DNA of 64,000 bases from Amphibalanus amphitrite (GCF_019059575.1 NW_024881600.1:868001-932000); one strand, 5' to 3'. Positions 11,514 through 23,040 are shown, counted from the stretch's first letter. Notes: generated from the sequence alone by a model not told the origin. Numbers and translations: made by a program.

Positions 11514-13320
11514 GTAACCCTCGCCCGCACATTGGGGGGGGGGGGGGAATTGCCACCCCCCAGGTAGTTTTCTGCTCTGCACTAACATTTTTAAAGCTAG
11601 AAGCCTGATTTGTCGTATAGCTGCTCCTCTATCCTTTCTTGATGTCCACTAAAAATTTCAAGTTTCTGTGGTTTTTGGTTTCGGAGATATGACCTTATTT
11701 TTCAGGTCATGTCATGACCCAAATGACCAATTCTCAACATCTTGCGTTGGCTATGGGCCTTGTGAGCTTTTGACACCTTGATTTCGGCCTTTTTTGCCAT
11801 TCTTACCTCCCACCTATCATGGAACATGTTGTTCGACGATGTACAGAAGTCAAGGTCATGGTCAAGGTCAACCTAGGTCATCCAAAATAATTGCGTTTTA
11901 GGCAAGCTGAATTTACTTTTCGTGAAGTTTTTTGACTGCATTTTTGGTAAAAGCTTCCCAGATTGATTTCATGTAATATGGACACATAAACAATCGGTGC
12001 ACACATCATTATACACACAGACACACACAGACATACAAACACATATCATTGACCTTGACTTAACTTGACCTGAAATGACCACAGCAGCAAAAACCTGGTC
12101 GGGTAGTGTGACAATGAGGTTCTAGCTGGCTTGGCACCACAAAACGGCATCGTCATCGGTTTATGATAAGCAGCGTAGGGGAGAGTGGGGCAAAGCGGCC
12201 ACCCTAACGCTTATCACGATGCCAACGCTTGATTTTTAAACTTGGAAAGATTCTTTCTATACCAATGTGATCCCTATTAAGTTGCCTTTTATTTCAACTG
12301 CGTTTTATTTCCAAAGGCGCTCACATATGGAAGATATTAACAAAACTTTAAACCTATGCATATTGGCCACTTTGCCCCATACCCTGGGGCAAAGCGGCCA
12401 CTGGCGTCTCCTCAAGTCCCGATATGAGAAACAAAATAGTTGCTTCGTGTACGACTAGGGTATTTGATGGTGACAAGGTTAAGCGAGGATGGATGTTTAC
12501 TTTATCATCTTCCACCTGTAGGTAAACAAAGAAAGGATTTTCATGAAAATAAACATTTAATTGCATTATTTGGTAACTCATGCAACTGAAAAGTGGCCAA
12601 GATGAATGCATGACGACACATTTGAATATAAATAATGTTTTTTATCCAGATGGAAGCAACTTATGGCCAATTGGGGGGTGGCTACTTTGCCCCGGCCACT
12701 TTGCCCCGCGCATACCGTCCGAGACAAAAATATTCCAGCTTAGCTATTAGTGGGGTAAAACACATTAAAATTGGTAGAATACATGTACGATAACCATGCA
12801 ATGCATGGACAAGAACGCTTATAAAAATTCCAAACGGTTATGGAATAACATGACATTTAAATATTGTAAACATAGTTGGTAACCTGGCAAGAAATGCTTT
12901 TCCGTGTTTCACAGAACAATGGTGATGGGCCTGAAACCCCGGTCTGGCTCATTCGAACGACCGTGAAGAGAAGTATAATTGGAAACCATAAATTGGAACT
13001 GACGCCAGCTATGAAGGGCTAAAACGATGGGTGGCCGCTTTGCCCCGGGTGGCCGCTTTGCCCCACTCTCCCCTACTTGATATCCAGCGGTGACCCAAAA
13101 CAGCAACATTTTTTTAGTTTGACCTGACCTGGAAGGTCAATGACTGACCTGAGAAGGTAAAACTGGGTATCATTGGATTTGTCTCTACCCAAAGAATCTT
13201 TTTGGTCTTTACCGCGAAGCTCTATCTCCAACAGGAACGAAATGGCGCAGGGGGGGGGGGCGCACTCACCCCCCATGTGCGTTCTATGATGGGAAAATGG
13301 CATGTGCGGGCGAGGGTTAA
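11514..13320. mobile_element. TTAACCCTCGC-family MITE carrying a nested MITE
   Basis: The ends are (G/T)TAACCCTCGCCCGCACAT and its inverse, flanked by GTAA on the left and TTAA on the right. The subterminal regions have a G-run on the left and G/C-runs on the right, as in the family copies at 15,076 and 35,544. It is about 1.8 kb long because an unrelated element sits at 12,178-13,073. Without that insert the length would be near 0.9 kb, in line with its relatives. Confidence 0.75.
12178..13073. mobile_element. TA-flanked MITE with GGGGCAAAGCGGCC motifs
   Basis: Perfect 26-bp terminal inverted repeats start GGGGAGAGTGGGGCAAAGCG at 12,178 and end at 13,073, bounded by TA on both sides, which suggests a Tc1/mariner-type target. 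The motif GGGGCAAAGCGGCCAC or its inverse recurs inside near 12,385, 12,680 and 13,030. No transposase frame is present. The element is nested in the TTAA MITE spanning 11,514-13,320. Confidence 0.88.
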
Positions 13321-13911
13321 ACCACGAGCCGCTGGGGGGCATAAAGTTGCCCCCTTTACGTTTTGTGAAATATCTCCAAAACCTGATGAGCTACGAACGT
13401 GAAACTTGGCATAACTTCAAATGAATACCTAGGCAATGTTTGAAAAAAGTTTGGTGGTTGTAGCCCTCAAGATGACGTCACAGTGACGTCATAAAGTTTT
13501 GTCATTTTTCGATATGGACCGTTTCTAATGTCGCTGAGCATAAAAGTAAACTGTAAATGAACTAAACAGCACCTGCTGTCATCCTAAAACATCTAAATAC
13601 ACTTCCAACTAGTTCCTGACCAATAATCAGTCCTTTATATTCGGTCTCATATATCGGATACATCGTGAGGAAACTGAGAGTCGCAAATCTATAATTTGAC
13701 GTCTGACGTCACTGTGACGTCATTTCAAATGGGATCGACACTAAATTTAGACATAACCTCGGCTAGCTATTCAGGAAGGTGTGTGCAAGTTTTCGCTTCT
13801 CCATCTCTTCGCGTTGCGACGATATCGTCGCAGAAGTAAAGGGGGGCAACTATATGCCCCCCCTTCCAGCGGCCGGCGGGTGGCACGGGGGCCCAGCGGC
13901 CGCCGGGTTAA
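13317..13911. mobile_element. TTAA-flanked MITE with GCCGCTGGGGGGCATA ends
   Basis: The left end reads TTAA, then within 12 bases GCCGCTGGGGGGCATAAAGT. The right end carries the inverse (GCATATAGTTGCCCC on the minus strand), then a second GGCGGCCGCTGG and TTAA. The right edge therefore has two copies of the terminal motif and the left has one. The left TTAA is shared with the preceding element and the right TTAA with the next. The interior includes TGACGTCA-type sites but no coding sequence. Confidence 0.75.
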
Positions 13912-14383
13912 AGGGACCCTCCCACCTTAACATTAGATTTGAGTTGAGATAGCCAAAATGGGGTCCCTGGCTCACAATTACCGGTTTCGGCACTCACAAC
14001 ATCGAGAAATGCCTTAAATCGGAAATATTGAATTTCAAAATTGCAGCATTTTGATTCAGAGGGGCTAATGCATAGGAATACCCCTCTGAATGTGTGACGT
14101 CAGCGCAGATATCTAACGATTTTTAAATGTTTGACTAAAACGTTTTGTAGCACGCGGTGGTATATGCTGCTTTGCGCGCAACAAATGCCGCGCTTTCAAA
14201 TACAGTCGCTAGGAACAGCGGAGATCCCAAAAAGTAAACAAAAGTAAAAGTCTAATATCTTGAAAACCGGTGAATATTTTTCGATGAAATTTGGTAGATA
14301 TTCGTCTTTGCTCTTTCTGAACCGAGCGACATAACTTTCATGCCAATTCATTAACTTTTTTGAAGGTGGGAGGGTCCCTTTAA
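13908..14383. mobile_element. Short TTAA MITE with AGGGACCCTCCCACC ends
   Basis: TTAAAGGGACCCTCCCACC at 13,908 is the exact inverse of the sequence ending at 14,383. The element is 476 bp including both TTAA flanks and is AT-rich, with no open frame of note. The TIR differs from the other TTAA families here, and the G-run hairpin is absent, so it may be a separate family. Confidence 0.88.
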
Positions 14384-15075
14384 ACGGCCCCAGCCGATAA
14401 CTCGAAGACCAATAACCGCAGCGAAACCGGCGAGGCGGCAAACGAAAGATCACAAGACATTTCCTGTGAGTGCTATTAAGTTGAATTTCGAGGTCACAGG
14501 TCGGATCAAAGTCAGGCATATTTCCTTGAAATTCCAAGTCCCAGTCATCTCAGGTCGAGTCGCCAGGTTACACGAACCGTTACATTGTGAGGGTAGACTT
14601 GGAATAATTTAGCGGCATTGGAATAACTGCGTTCTTCACAGTACTAAGATCATCAAGTGTCATAATATGTATCCCGGTTTGCTTACATTTCGTTGACCTG
14701 ACTTCATCTACAGGTCATGATGTCGTTGTGCTGAAAATGTTTGCAGATATACGATAGGCTGTAGGCCGCGGGCTATATGAAAACACGAGGCTATTCGGGA
14801 AATGTTCAAATAACTAATGCCCAAGTTGTATTTTTTCAAGCAATTCCTCTATTTATCTTTTTTTTATGCGCGCTGCATACCCCATGGCTGATACCAATTA
14901 TAGTTACTAATTTGTGTTCGTTTGGTGCAAAAACTCGGGTCTGGTCAGCCGAGGTCAAATGGGGTCAATCAAAGTTTTTGCTTATAACTTGGCACACAAT
15001 GAATATAAAGCTTCGACAAGGGTGTGAATTAGTTTCTCTTGATCAGCTGAGTTAGGTTACATGCGCTATAGAGCA
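14384..15075. other. Unassigned, GGTCA-containing spacer
   Basis: Scattered AGGTCA half-sites and the motif 'cgataactcgaagacc' resemble MITE interiors, but no termini are identified. No gene seen. Confidence 0.4.
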
Positions 15076-16910
15076 TTAACCCTCGCCTGTGTGCGGCGTT
15101 TTCCAGCTTCTAATGTGTAGGGGTGAGGGGGTCGGCTGGACCCCCCCCCCTGCCGTTCGGCCCTGCCCTGCCGTTCGGTTTTTCACAAATAACTCGCGCA
15201 AAAGGCGACCGATCACAACGAAACTTTCAGTACCATCGAGTTGATCAATGTTGAACATATTCTGAAAATTTCATGACCCTGCCCCAAATGACCTTTGACC
15301 TCTAACCTGTTTCTCGAGACCATGTTTAGCTGGAAGCGCGATTCAGCGCATGTCGGCTCACATTATCCGCGCACTTCCAGTCTTTCTGTGGTTTTAAACG
15401 TTCAGACATGTCAAATGATGTTGGTCCCATGTATTATGGTTGGTTTCAAGGTCACGTGAAGGTCAGGTCAAGGTCATTGACCTTTGATGACCTCGATTCA
15501 CTGTTTCGAGTGTTACATGTTTCTATGGCAGTTCTTTGAGCTGATTGCGAATTTGGCACCTACTTGAACATTTACGAAGTAGTTTTGATGCCTTCGTAAC
15601 ATGTTACGAAGCTGTCAGTGGTGATTGGGACCTACTATGGATAGCCGGCAGGGCGCCTACTGGTTTCCCTGACCTGACCTGACCCGATCTGGCTTAAATG
15701 CATGAAGACATTACCTGTGATCAAAACTAACATGAAATTCGTGATCAGCACCCCGTAAAATCCCATAGCAATCTCACTTTACGAAGTTATAACAGGTCCC
15801 AATTTTCCCGACTTTTGGGTTATTGACCTGAGGTCAACCCTCGCATGTGTGCGGCGTTTGCCAGCTTCTAATGTGCAGGGGGGGGGGGGGGGGTCGGTTG
15901 GACCCCCCCCTTGCCGTTTGGCCCCTGATCGAGCTAGAGCTTCGCGGAAAAAACGAGCGTGTTGCCCGTGACCAGAGGAAGCCGATGATACCCAAGTTTA
16001 GGGTCCTAGGTCATTGGTTGACCTTCCAGGTCAGGTCAATGACCCAAAGTCGGGAAAATCGGGACCTATTAGAAAGTCGTGAAGTGTGGCTGCTAAGGGG
16101 TTTTTCGGGGTGGTGATCACGAATATCGTGTTAGTTTTGATCACAGATGATGTCTTTAAGCATTTAGACCAGGTCGGGTCAGGTCAGGCCAGGTCAACCA
16201 GTAGGGGTTGTGACGGGTATTCGTAGTACGTGTCAACCGCCTCTGACAGCTTCGTAACATGTTACGAAGGCACCAAAACTACTTCGTAAATGTTCAAATG
16301 GTTGCTAAATTCGAATTCAGCTCCAAAAACTAGCCTAGAAACATGTAAAACTCGAAAAAGTGAACCGAGGTCACCCGAGGTCACCAAAGGTCAATGACCT
16401 GACCTGACCTTCAGGTGACCTTGACACCCACCCTTATGCATGGGAGAAACATCAAATCACATGTTTGAACGTTTGAAACCACGAAAAGCTTGCAAACGCG
16501 CGGCTAATGCGAGCCGACATACGCGGAATCGCGATTCCGGCCAAACATGGTCTCGGAAAATAGGTCACAGGTCAAAGGTCATTTGGGTCAGGGTCATGAA
16601 ATTGTCAGGGTAGGTGTAAAATTGATCTATGCGAGGGTACTGAAAGTTTCGTCGCGATCAGCCGCTTTTTACGCGAGTTATTCGCGAAAAACCATGGGGG
16701 GTCCATCCGACCCCCCTACACATGCGAGGGAACCAATGACCTAGAACCTCGAAACTGGGTATCATCGGCTTCCTCTCGTCACGGGCAACACGCTCATTTT
16801 TTTTTCGGCGAAGCTCTAGCTCAATCAGGGGCCGAATGGCAAGGAAGGGGGATCCAACGGACTCACTATACGTTAGACGCTGGCAATACACCTATACGGG
16901 CGAGGGTTAA
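15076..16910. mobile_element. TTAACCCTCGC-family MITE split by an inverted copy of itself
   Basis: The outer copy starts TTAACCCTCGCCTGTG at 15,076 and ends GGCGAGGGTTAA at 16,910. It is interrupted after about 15,839, and its right portion resumes near 16,729 with 'aaccaatgacctag'. The middle is a second copy in opposite orientation. The outer copy carries the palindrome CTTCGTAACATGTTACGAAG at 15,592-15,611 and dense AGGTCA half-sites. No transposase is encoded. Confidence 0.78.
15836..16731. mobile_element. Nested inverted MITE copy
   Basis: The ends are AACCCTCGCATGTGTG and CACATGCGAGGGAACC. The body is the reverse complement of the surrounding element, including the 20-bp palindrome at 16,250-16,269. 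The left flank is ggtcaa and the right flank aaccaatg, so the target looks like AA or AACC rather than TTAA. A long G-run with a TCGGTTGGA-type loop and C-run lies inside the left end (15,880-15,911). Confidence 0.75.
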
Positions 16911-17935
16911 ATCATCTGTGAACCAACCAGTTTCGAGTGGTTAACCCGCGCCGGGCCGGGGGGGGGGGGGGTCTGAACACACACACACACCCTGCGGTTT
17001 TTTCGCAGATATCTCAAACACACCTGTTTTTGCATCTTTTCCGCACATGTTGTGAAAATTTCAGACCCAGGTCGCCTTAGGTCAGGTCACCAGGTCACGC
17101 CAAGTGACCTCACCTCAGAAAAAATAAGAATGCTCGTCATAGCTACACCGACTGATCGATTGCCTTGAAACTTTCAGCGATTGATAAGAGTAACATTATC
17201 TATAAAATGTTTATTCCGGAATTTTGCTATCGGTGACCTAAGGTCAGGTCAATTTTGCGGCCTCTCCATTATAAGTCAATGGGAGAAAATTGAAAAACGT
17301 CTGTTTTGCACGAACGCTATTCTAGACACTCTCAAGCATCGAGATGTAGGTAAAATTGACACACTGAACCGGAAAATGGCAACTGTGACCCCTCGTTATG
17401 TCTCCGAGGTCATCTCAGGTCACGAACAGAATCTAACAGTTTTTCGCTAATAACTTCTGATAGAGGCGTACTAGAGCGCTGAAAGCGCCTTAGATGTGAT
17501 CGGCTCGATGTTGCGGATCGACTGATATGCAATATGACCTTTTGCAGTCAGGTCATGACCTTGACCTGAGGTCAAATTTTCAAGTTGACCTTTCAAGGTC
17601 AAATTATAGTTCACTCGACGTGTCTCGACGAGTGGAGCACGATGTTGGCAAAAGTAATGGCATGGCTTTTTTGAGTCAAAAGTTATTGCCGAAAAAACGT
17701 TTTTCGTAAAAACGGCTATTTTTGGAGTTTTTGCCCTCTGGAGGCTAAACCGTTGACCTGAGGTCAAATCTGAGAGAAGTATTCAGAAAGGTTTGTAAAA
17801 GGGCTATCGAATGCGCTTTTCCGCGGCGCTGTAGCTCTATCGGTTCCCGAGATAGCCGTGGGCAGTTTCCAAAATGTTGAAATAGTCAACATTTTACCTT
17901 TGGTGACCTCTGGCGACCTGACCTTTGACCTGACC

Positions 17936-18130
17936 TGTATCGTGGTGGCTGCTGTGGTCACACCCCGCTCTATAGCCTGGAGCCGCCGCTGAGCCGGCGC
18001 CGGTATCGTATGCAGTCTGGGCTGTGGCCGCCCGGGCCACCGCCGCCCCGCTCGCTGAATACAGTTCTCGGCTGGTACTGGTGGCGTCTGCACCCTGGGG
18101 TTCATCAAGCCATAAGCAAGCACACAAACA
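17936..18130 (+). repeat. 5' LTR of the Gypsy element
   Basis: 195 bp, beginning TGTATCGTGG and ending AAGCACACAAACA. It matches the 3' LTR at all but one position. It is GC-rich in the middle and preceded by the target duplication TGACC. Confidence 0.96.
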
Positions 18131-18144
18131 TGGCGCAGCCTGCC
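18131..18144 (+). other. Primer-binding site of the Gypsy element
   Basis: TGGCGCAGCCTGCC starts immediately after the 5' LTR. TGG complements the CCA end of a tRNA. I cannot name the tRNA with confidence. Confidence 0.65.
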
Positions 18145-18287
18145 TTCTGAACTTGCCGTGCCACTCATCAAGCAAGCATAAGCAAGCGTTAGTGACTTTT
18201 TTGTGAAGCGTGCATCTAATTACTGTGATTTTTATCAGCCGTTATTGAAGAGCTTCGTGTAGCTGCTGTGCTGCATCGTCACTTAAG

Positions 18288-20086
18288 ATGCCTGGTTTCC
18301 ATCCACCAGAGGACTTTGACTTCACCTCTCCTGAAAAGTGGCCGGCGTGGCGTGATCGCTTCATCCGCTACCGACTGGCATCGGGACTTCACAAGGAGGA
18401 CGGTGATGTACAAGTAGCTGCGTTGATCTATAGCATGGGCCCGCAGGCCGAGCATATCGTGTCAACTTTTAAGCTAACTGCTGAGCAAAGCAAAGATTTT
18501 GATTTTGTGCAGAGCAAGCTAGACGAGTATTTCATTCCGAGACGGAACTTCGTTGCAGAACGTCACAACTTCGAGCTCCGCTGCCAAGGGTCACACGAGA
18601 CCAACGAATCGTATATCAGGGCATTGTTCTCTCTCGCCGAGCATTGTGGCTTTGCAGACGCTGACGAGCGGATCCGGGATCGTCTTATATCAGGGATGTC
18701 CGACAGGGAGCTGTCCCGCAAGATCCAGCTCAAATCGCTCGAGGAAGAAGTGTCTATGAATACGGTCATTACTATGATGCGTAACGTCGAAATCGTAAGC
18801 AGCCGTGACAGCTCCGGTCCATTTGATGTCAACAGGGTTCAAGCACCGACGCAGTACGGACAGCCGCGCCCGCAGCCGCAGCACGCCCGTCAGCGCCAGC
18901 GTGGCCATCAGCAGCAGCACCAACGGCGCCAGCAGCACGGTCGACAGCAGCAGTCACCTGTCACGCAGCCACGACAGCAAGCGCGTCACATCGACTCTGC
19001 AACAACATGCAGGTATTGCGGGAGAGAGCGGCATGCTTCACCGAGGGACTGTCCCGCTAAGGGAAAAGTTTGTTCCAACTGTCAGAAAATGGATCACTTC
19101 GCAGCCGTCTGCCGATCACCTAGCGTCAGGCAGATAGAGCGTACAGAATCAAGCGAGCCGTTAGCGCCACATGATGCTTTCGTTGGTGAAATCGACAAAG
19201 CGTGCGCGCCGTGGAGAATCACAGTCAGTCTCTGCGGTCAAGAGGTCACGTTCAAAGTTGATTCTGGTGCCGACGTTAGCATTCTGTCTTTGAAAACCTA
19301 CCAGCGACTGAACCTGCCCTCCCTTGAGCATGCCTCAAGCACGCTCACTAGCGTCGGTGGCGTGCTAACCGTAAAAGGGAAGCTGCATGGGACAATCATG
19401 TTCAAAAGCAAAGCGGAGTCGGAGGTGTTCTATGTAGTGGACTCAGCAGAAAACCTCCTCTCCCGGTCGGCGTGCTCGCGTCTGGGTGTTCTCCAGTTCA
19501 CAGGAGAGGTGCATGAAGATGTCTTCGGAGAAGCAGGTCTCATGAAGACGGCACCGATCAGCATCCGGCTACGCGAGGATGCCGTCCCGGTCGCCCTCTC
19601 CACAGCAAGACACGTCCCCCTGCCGCTGATGAAGCCAGTGGAGGAGGAGCTGAAGAGAATGGAAGAGCAGGGCATCATCGTACCAGAGACTGAACCCACA
19701 GACTGGGTATCCGCGCTCGTCCCTGTCCCGAAGAACAGTGGTGTCCGGATCACAGTTGACTACAAAAAGCTGAACCAAGCCGTAAAGCGTGAGATCTTCC
19801 CGATCCCGACCCTGGAGCACCTGACGTCCAAGCTGGGCGGTGCGACACTGTTCTCCAAGCTGGACGCTTCTTCTGGCTTCTACCAGATCCCGTTGGACGA
19901 GGCAAGCTCCAAAATGACTACGTTCATCACACCGTTCGGCAGGAAGAGGTTCCTGCGCCTGCCGATGGGAATCTCACTGGCTCCGGAGTGCTTCCAGCGA
20001 AAGATGCAAGAGATGCTGGATGGACTGCCTGGAGTCATCGTCTACATGGACGACACGCTGGTTTTTGGAGATGCAAGTCAAGCGCA
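18288..20086 (+). pseudogene. Gypsy gag, protease and truncated reverse transcriptase
   Basis: The ATG at 18,288 opens a frame of about 600 element-derived codons. Residues 1-240 are a Gag-like region ending in a Gln/Arg/His-rich stretch. Two zinc knuckles follow at 241-277 (CX2CX4HX5C and CX2CX4HX4C). The aspartic protease motif is DSG at 325-327. RT has the TVDYKKLN, FSKLDASSGFYQIPL and PFGRKRFLRLPMG blocks and the active-site YMDD at 586-589. Soon after 'LVFGD' the frame runs into RNase H DNA in the wrong register and stops at 20,174, so the RT thumb and connection region is absent. Gag and Pol are fused in one frame without a frameshift signal, as in several Gypsy clades. The product would not be a functional polymerase; this is inferred from the missing domain. 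Confidence 0.92.
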
Positions 20087-21910
20087 GACGCAAGCAGCTA
20101 CGGAATCGGAGGATGCATCCTTCAGAAGCATGGTTCCAGCTTCAAGCCCGTCGCATTCTGCAGCAGAAGTCTGACGGACACAGAGACGAGGTGGGCCCAG
20201 ATTGAAAAGGAACTACTCGCTGCAACTTGGACGTGCGAGAAGATGCACATGTTCCTGTCTGGACTGCCGTCGTTCGACCTACAACTGGATCACAAGCCAC
20301 TGATCCCGCTCATCAACACGAAAAATCTCGTAGATGCGCCAATCAGGTGTCAGCGCATGCTCATGCGACTGATGCGTTACAACGCAACAGCGGTGTTCAT
20401 TCCAGGGAAGCAGCACCTGGTACCTGACTTCCTCTCGCGTCATCCACTCCAGAAGCACGATGCGATCGGCGCTGTGCTACAGGAAGACGTCCACAACTTC
20501 TGCAAGAGGGTCTTCGATGACCTGCCCGCCACACCGCAGCGTCTGGTGGAGATCAGCAGGGCACAACAGGCAGATGAAATCCTCCAGCGCGTGGTTCAGC
20601 AGACTCTCTCTGGCTGGAAGGAGGGAGCAAAGCACTCCGACATGCTGGACTACTTCGCCGCGCGTGGAGAAATCAGCGTTCTCTACCTGACAAGCGGCAC
20701 ACTGCTGATGTACGGCCGCCGCATCATCATACCGCCTAGTCTGCGTGAAGAGATGCTCAACCGTCTACATGACGACGGTCACTTCGGGCTCAACAAGTGC
20801 CGCCAGCGAGCAGCAGAATCCGTCTGGTGGCCCAAGATAAGCATCGACTTGAAGCGCCACGTCGAGCACTGCGCGTTCTGCCAAGTGCACGCGCCCTCCC
20901 AGCACGCTGAGCCACTGGTAACGACTCCAACGCCGTCAAGACCGTGGACTCACATCGCAGCAGACATCTTCCACTTCAACAACAGCAACTGGCTCGTGAC
21001 TGTGGACCTGTTCAGCAGGTATCTGGAAATTCAACGCTTGCCCAGCCTCACAAGCACCGCAGTCATCGAGCGGCTGAAGCGCCTGTTCTCCAGACTGGGG
21101 ATACCGGATCTGATGACAACAGACGGAGGAACGCAGTTCACCTCCAGCTCATTCGCCGACTTCGCAGCTTCTTACGGCTTCACACATCGCGTCACTGACC
21201 CGCACACGCCATCATCCAACGGAGCAGCTGAACGGGCCGTGAGGACCGCAAAGTGGATACTTCGCCAAAAAGATCCTCACCTCGCTCTCCTGAACTACCG
21301 AACAACGGCTGTGGAAGCCACAGGATACTCCCCAGCCCGCCTCCTGATGGGACGTGAGCTTCAGTCCCGTCTCCCCGTCGCTCAGCAGCCCGCCAAGAAG
21401 GCATGGCGGCACGCCAAACTTCGCGATGGGCGGAGAAAGAAGAAACAGGAGTCAACCGTCAATCAGAGGCGAGGCGCCCGCAACCTGCCTCCGCTGCAGC
21501 CCGGCGCCAGAGTCCGGATCAAGACAGAAAAGGGCAGCTGGTCGGCGCCCGCCATCGTCACGCAAAGGCTCTCCAGACGCAGCTATCTGGTGGAGCTCGG
21601 CGGCTGCCAGTATCGCCGCAACCGACGGCACCTGCTGCTGATCCCTCCTGTTCCGTTACAGGTCCCGGCACAGCACGGAACCGGGCAACGGGCAGCACCA
21701 GTGTCACCTCCGGTGGTGCCGCCGACATCCGTGGCAGCACCACGCCCGGTGGTGCCGCCACCACCACCACAGCAGCTTCCGCCAGCTGCGCCGTCGCCTG
21801 AGCCGGCGACGTCTCCGCTGGCACCCGTTCCACCATCAGTGCAGCCCGCTGACGACCCCGTACACGTTAGCCCACGTAAAACTCGCAGCGGTCGGATTTT
21901 CGGGGTTTAA
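20087..21910 (+). pseudogene. Gypsy RNase H and integrase, out of frame with RT
   Basis: This frame is offset from the upstream one. RNase H starts at the DASSYGIGG block (D codon at 20,087) and continues through WAQIEKELLA and DHKPL. Integrase follows: an HHCC zinc-binding region (H near 20,768, paired Cys near 20,870 and 20,879), then the catalytic triad with D at 20,963, D at 21,122 and E at 21,230, giving exactly D35E spacing. The LLMGRELQSRLP block and a basic, then proline-rich tail follow, and the stop is at 21,910. No start codon belongs to it; an ATG at 19,988 in this frame lies in RT antiregister. The integrase looks intact and could in principle be supplied from this copy only if translated, for which I see no mechanism. 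Confidence 0.92.
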
Positions 21911-21975
21911 GAAAACCAGCTTTGTGCTTGGAGTAAAGCCTAGCTTTCTTTAGTAGATCTTATTAGCACACGCGT

Positions 21976-21987
21976 AAGAGGGGGAGA
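21976..21987 (+). other. Polypurine tract of the Gypsy element
   Basis: AAGAGGGGGAGA-type purine run immediately before the 3' LTR start at 21,988, in the expected place for plus-strand priming. Confidence 0.85.
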
Positions 21988-22182
21988 TGTATCGTGGTGG
22001 CTGCTGTGGTCACACCCCGCTCTATAGCCTGGAGCCGCCGCTGAGCCGGCGCCGGTATCATATGCAGTCTGGGCTGTGGCCGCCCGGGCCACCGCCGCCC
22101 CGCTCGCTGAATACAGTTCTCGGCTGGTACTGGTGGCGTCTGCACCCTGGGGTTCATCAAGCCATAAGCAAGCACACAAACA
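21988..22182 (+). repeat. 3' LTR of the Gypsy element
   Basis: 195 bp, identical to the 5' LTR except A at 22,060. It is followed directly by the target duplication TGACC at 22,183-22,187. Confidence 0.96.
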
Positions 22183-22599
22183 TGACCCAAAAAATGACCC
22201 ATGTTTTTTCGTCCTTATTTTGGACGTTCTTTCGATTGCCGCTTACTGCGTGTCGCTACGTGGCCCAGGAGCCGAGTTAGAAGGGGGGGATGTTCAGACA
22301 CCCCCCGGCCCGGCGCGGAATCTCAGAGCACCGGCCCGGCGCGGGTTAACCTAGCAAACATTGTGAATGTGTCCAACAAGATGTTTACAGTGAGGGCCGA
22401 ACTTAAAAAGACGGGCCATTATGAGAAATAGTTTTAGTGCCTAGGCTACATATTTTGCGACCGTTACCCCCGAACCCGATTACGACTAGCTGACGAAGTT
22501 TTGTAAATACAATTCAAAAGCTCCGGCCCGGACGATTTCTTGTGGAGCAAAGCCCTCATTCACTTACTACATTATCAAACTCCACATCATGTCCTAAAG

Positions 22600-23040
22600 T
22601 GTAACTAAGCTGTTGGTGGCGGTAAACACCCATTTGGAATTTGGATGTCGGCGGTGACGCCTAATGGTTGAGCTGACCTGACCCGACCTACCCAAAATGC
22701 ATGGAAAAAATGCATGGCAAAATGCATGTCTTTGATCAAAACTAGCATGAAATTCGAAATCAGAACCCCGAAAAAAACTCCATAACAACCTCACTTTAAA
22801 AAGTTCAAATAGACCACGATTTCCCTGACTTTTAAGTCATTTACCCGAATTGAAAGGCCAATTATTGACCGGGGATCTTAAAATCGGGTAGCATCGGCTT
22901 CTTTTGGTCACGGGTTGGACGATCATGTTTTCGCGAAGCTATAGTTCGGTTAGGGACTGAACGATTGGGGATCCAACAGAACCCCCCCCCCCCCATTATA
23001 TGCTAGCGGCTGAAAACGCTAACACGGAAGGGGTTTCAAA
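22600..23040. repeat. Decayed TTAACCCTCGC-family right half
   Basis: 'gacctgacccgacct', 'aaatgcatgg', 'atcaaaactagcatgaaattcg' and a terminal C-run match the right half of the family copies at 2,106 and 15,076. The terminus is mutated and no TTAA remains. Confidence 0.65.

Larger units (their letters stand above)
17936..22182 (+). mobile_element. Ty3/Gypsy LTR retrotransposon, recent but defective
   Basis: It has 195-bp LTRs at 17,936-18,130 and 21,988-22,182, starting TGT and ending ACA, with a single difference (G at 18,008, A at 22,060). The 5-bp target duplication TGACC is at 17,931-17,935 and 22,183-22,187. A primer-binding site begins TGG directly after the 5' LTR, and a polypurine tract lies just before the 3' LTR. 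The order gag, protease, RT, RNase H, integrase is that of Ty3/Gypsy. The coding region is in two frames because a segment between the RT active site and RNase H is missing. Near-identical LTRs imply recent insertion, so the deletion is young or was copied from a defective RNA. Confidence 0.96.
16941..22349. mobile_element. TTAACCCGCGCCGGGCCGG MITE containing a Gypsy element
   Basis: The left end is TTAACCCGCGCCGGGCCGG then a G-run and TCTGAACA. The right end is the inverse, TGTTCAGACACCCCCCGGCC, then a second copy of the terminal motif and GGGTTAA at 22,349. Without the Gypsy insertion it is about 1.16 kb, matching the CCCGCGCC family in size. The interior is rich in AGGTCA half-sites, and the Gypsy target duplication TGACC falls in one of them. 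The right edge again has a doubled terminal motif. Confidence 0.8.

Noticed and set aside
18288..21910. Programmed frameshift between Gypsy reading frames
   Set aside because: The offset coincides with missing RT sequence rather than a slippery site, so a deletion explains it.
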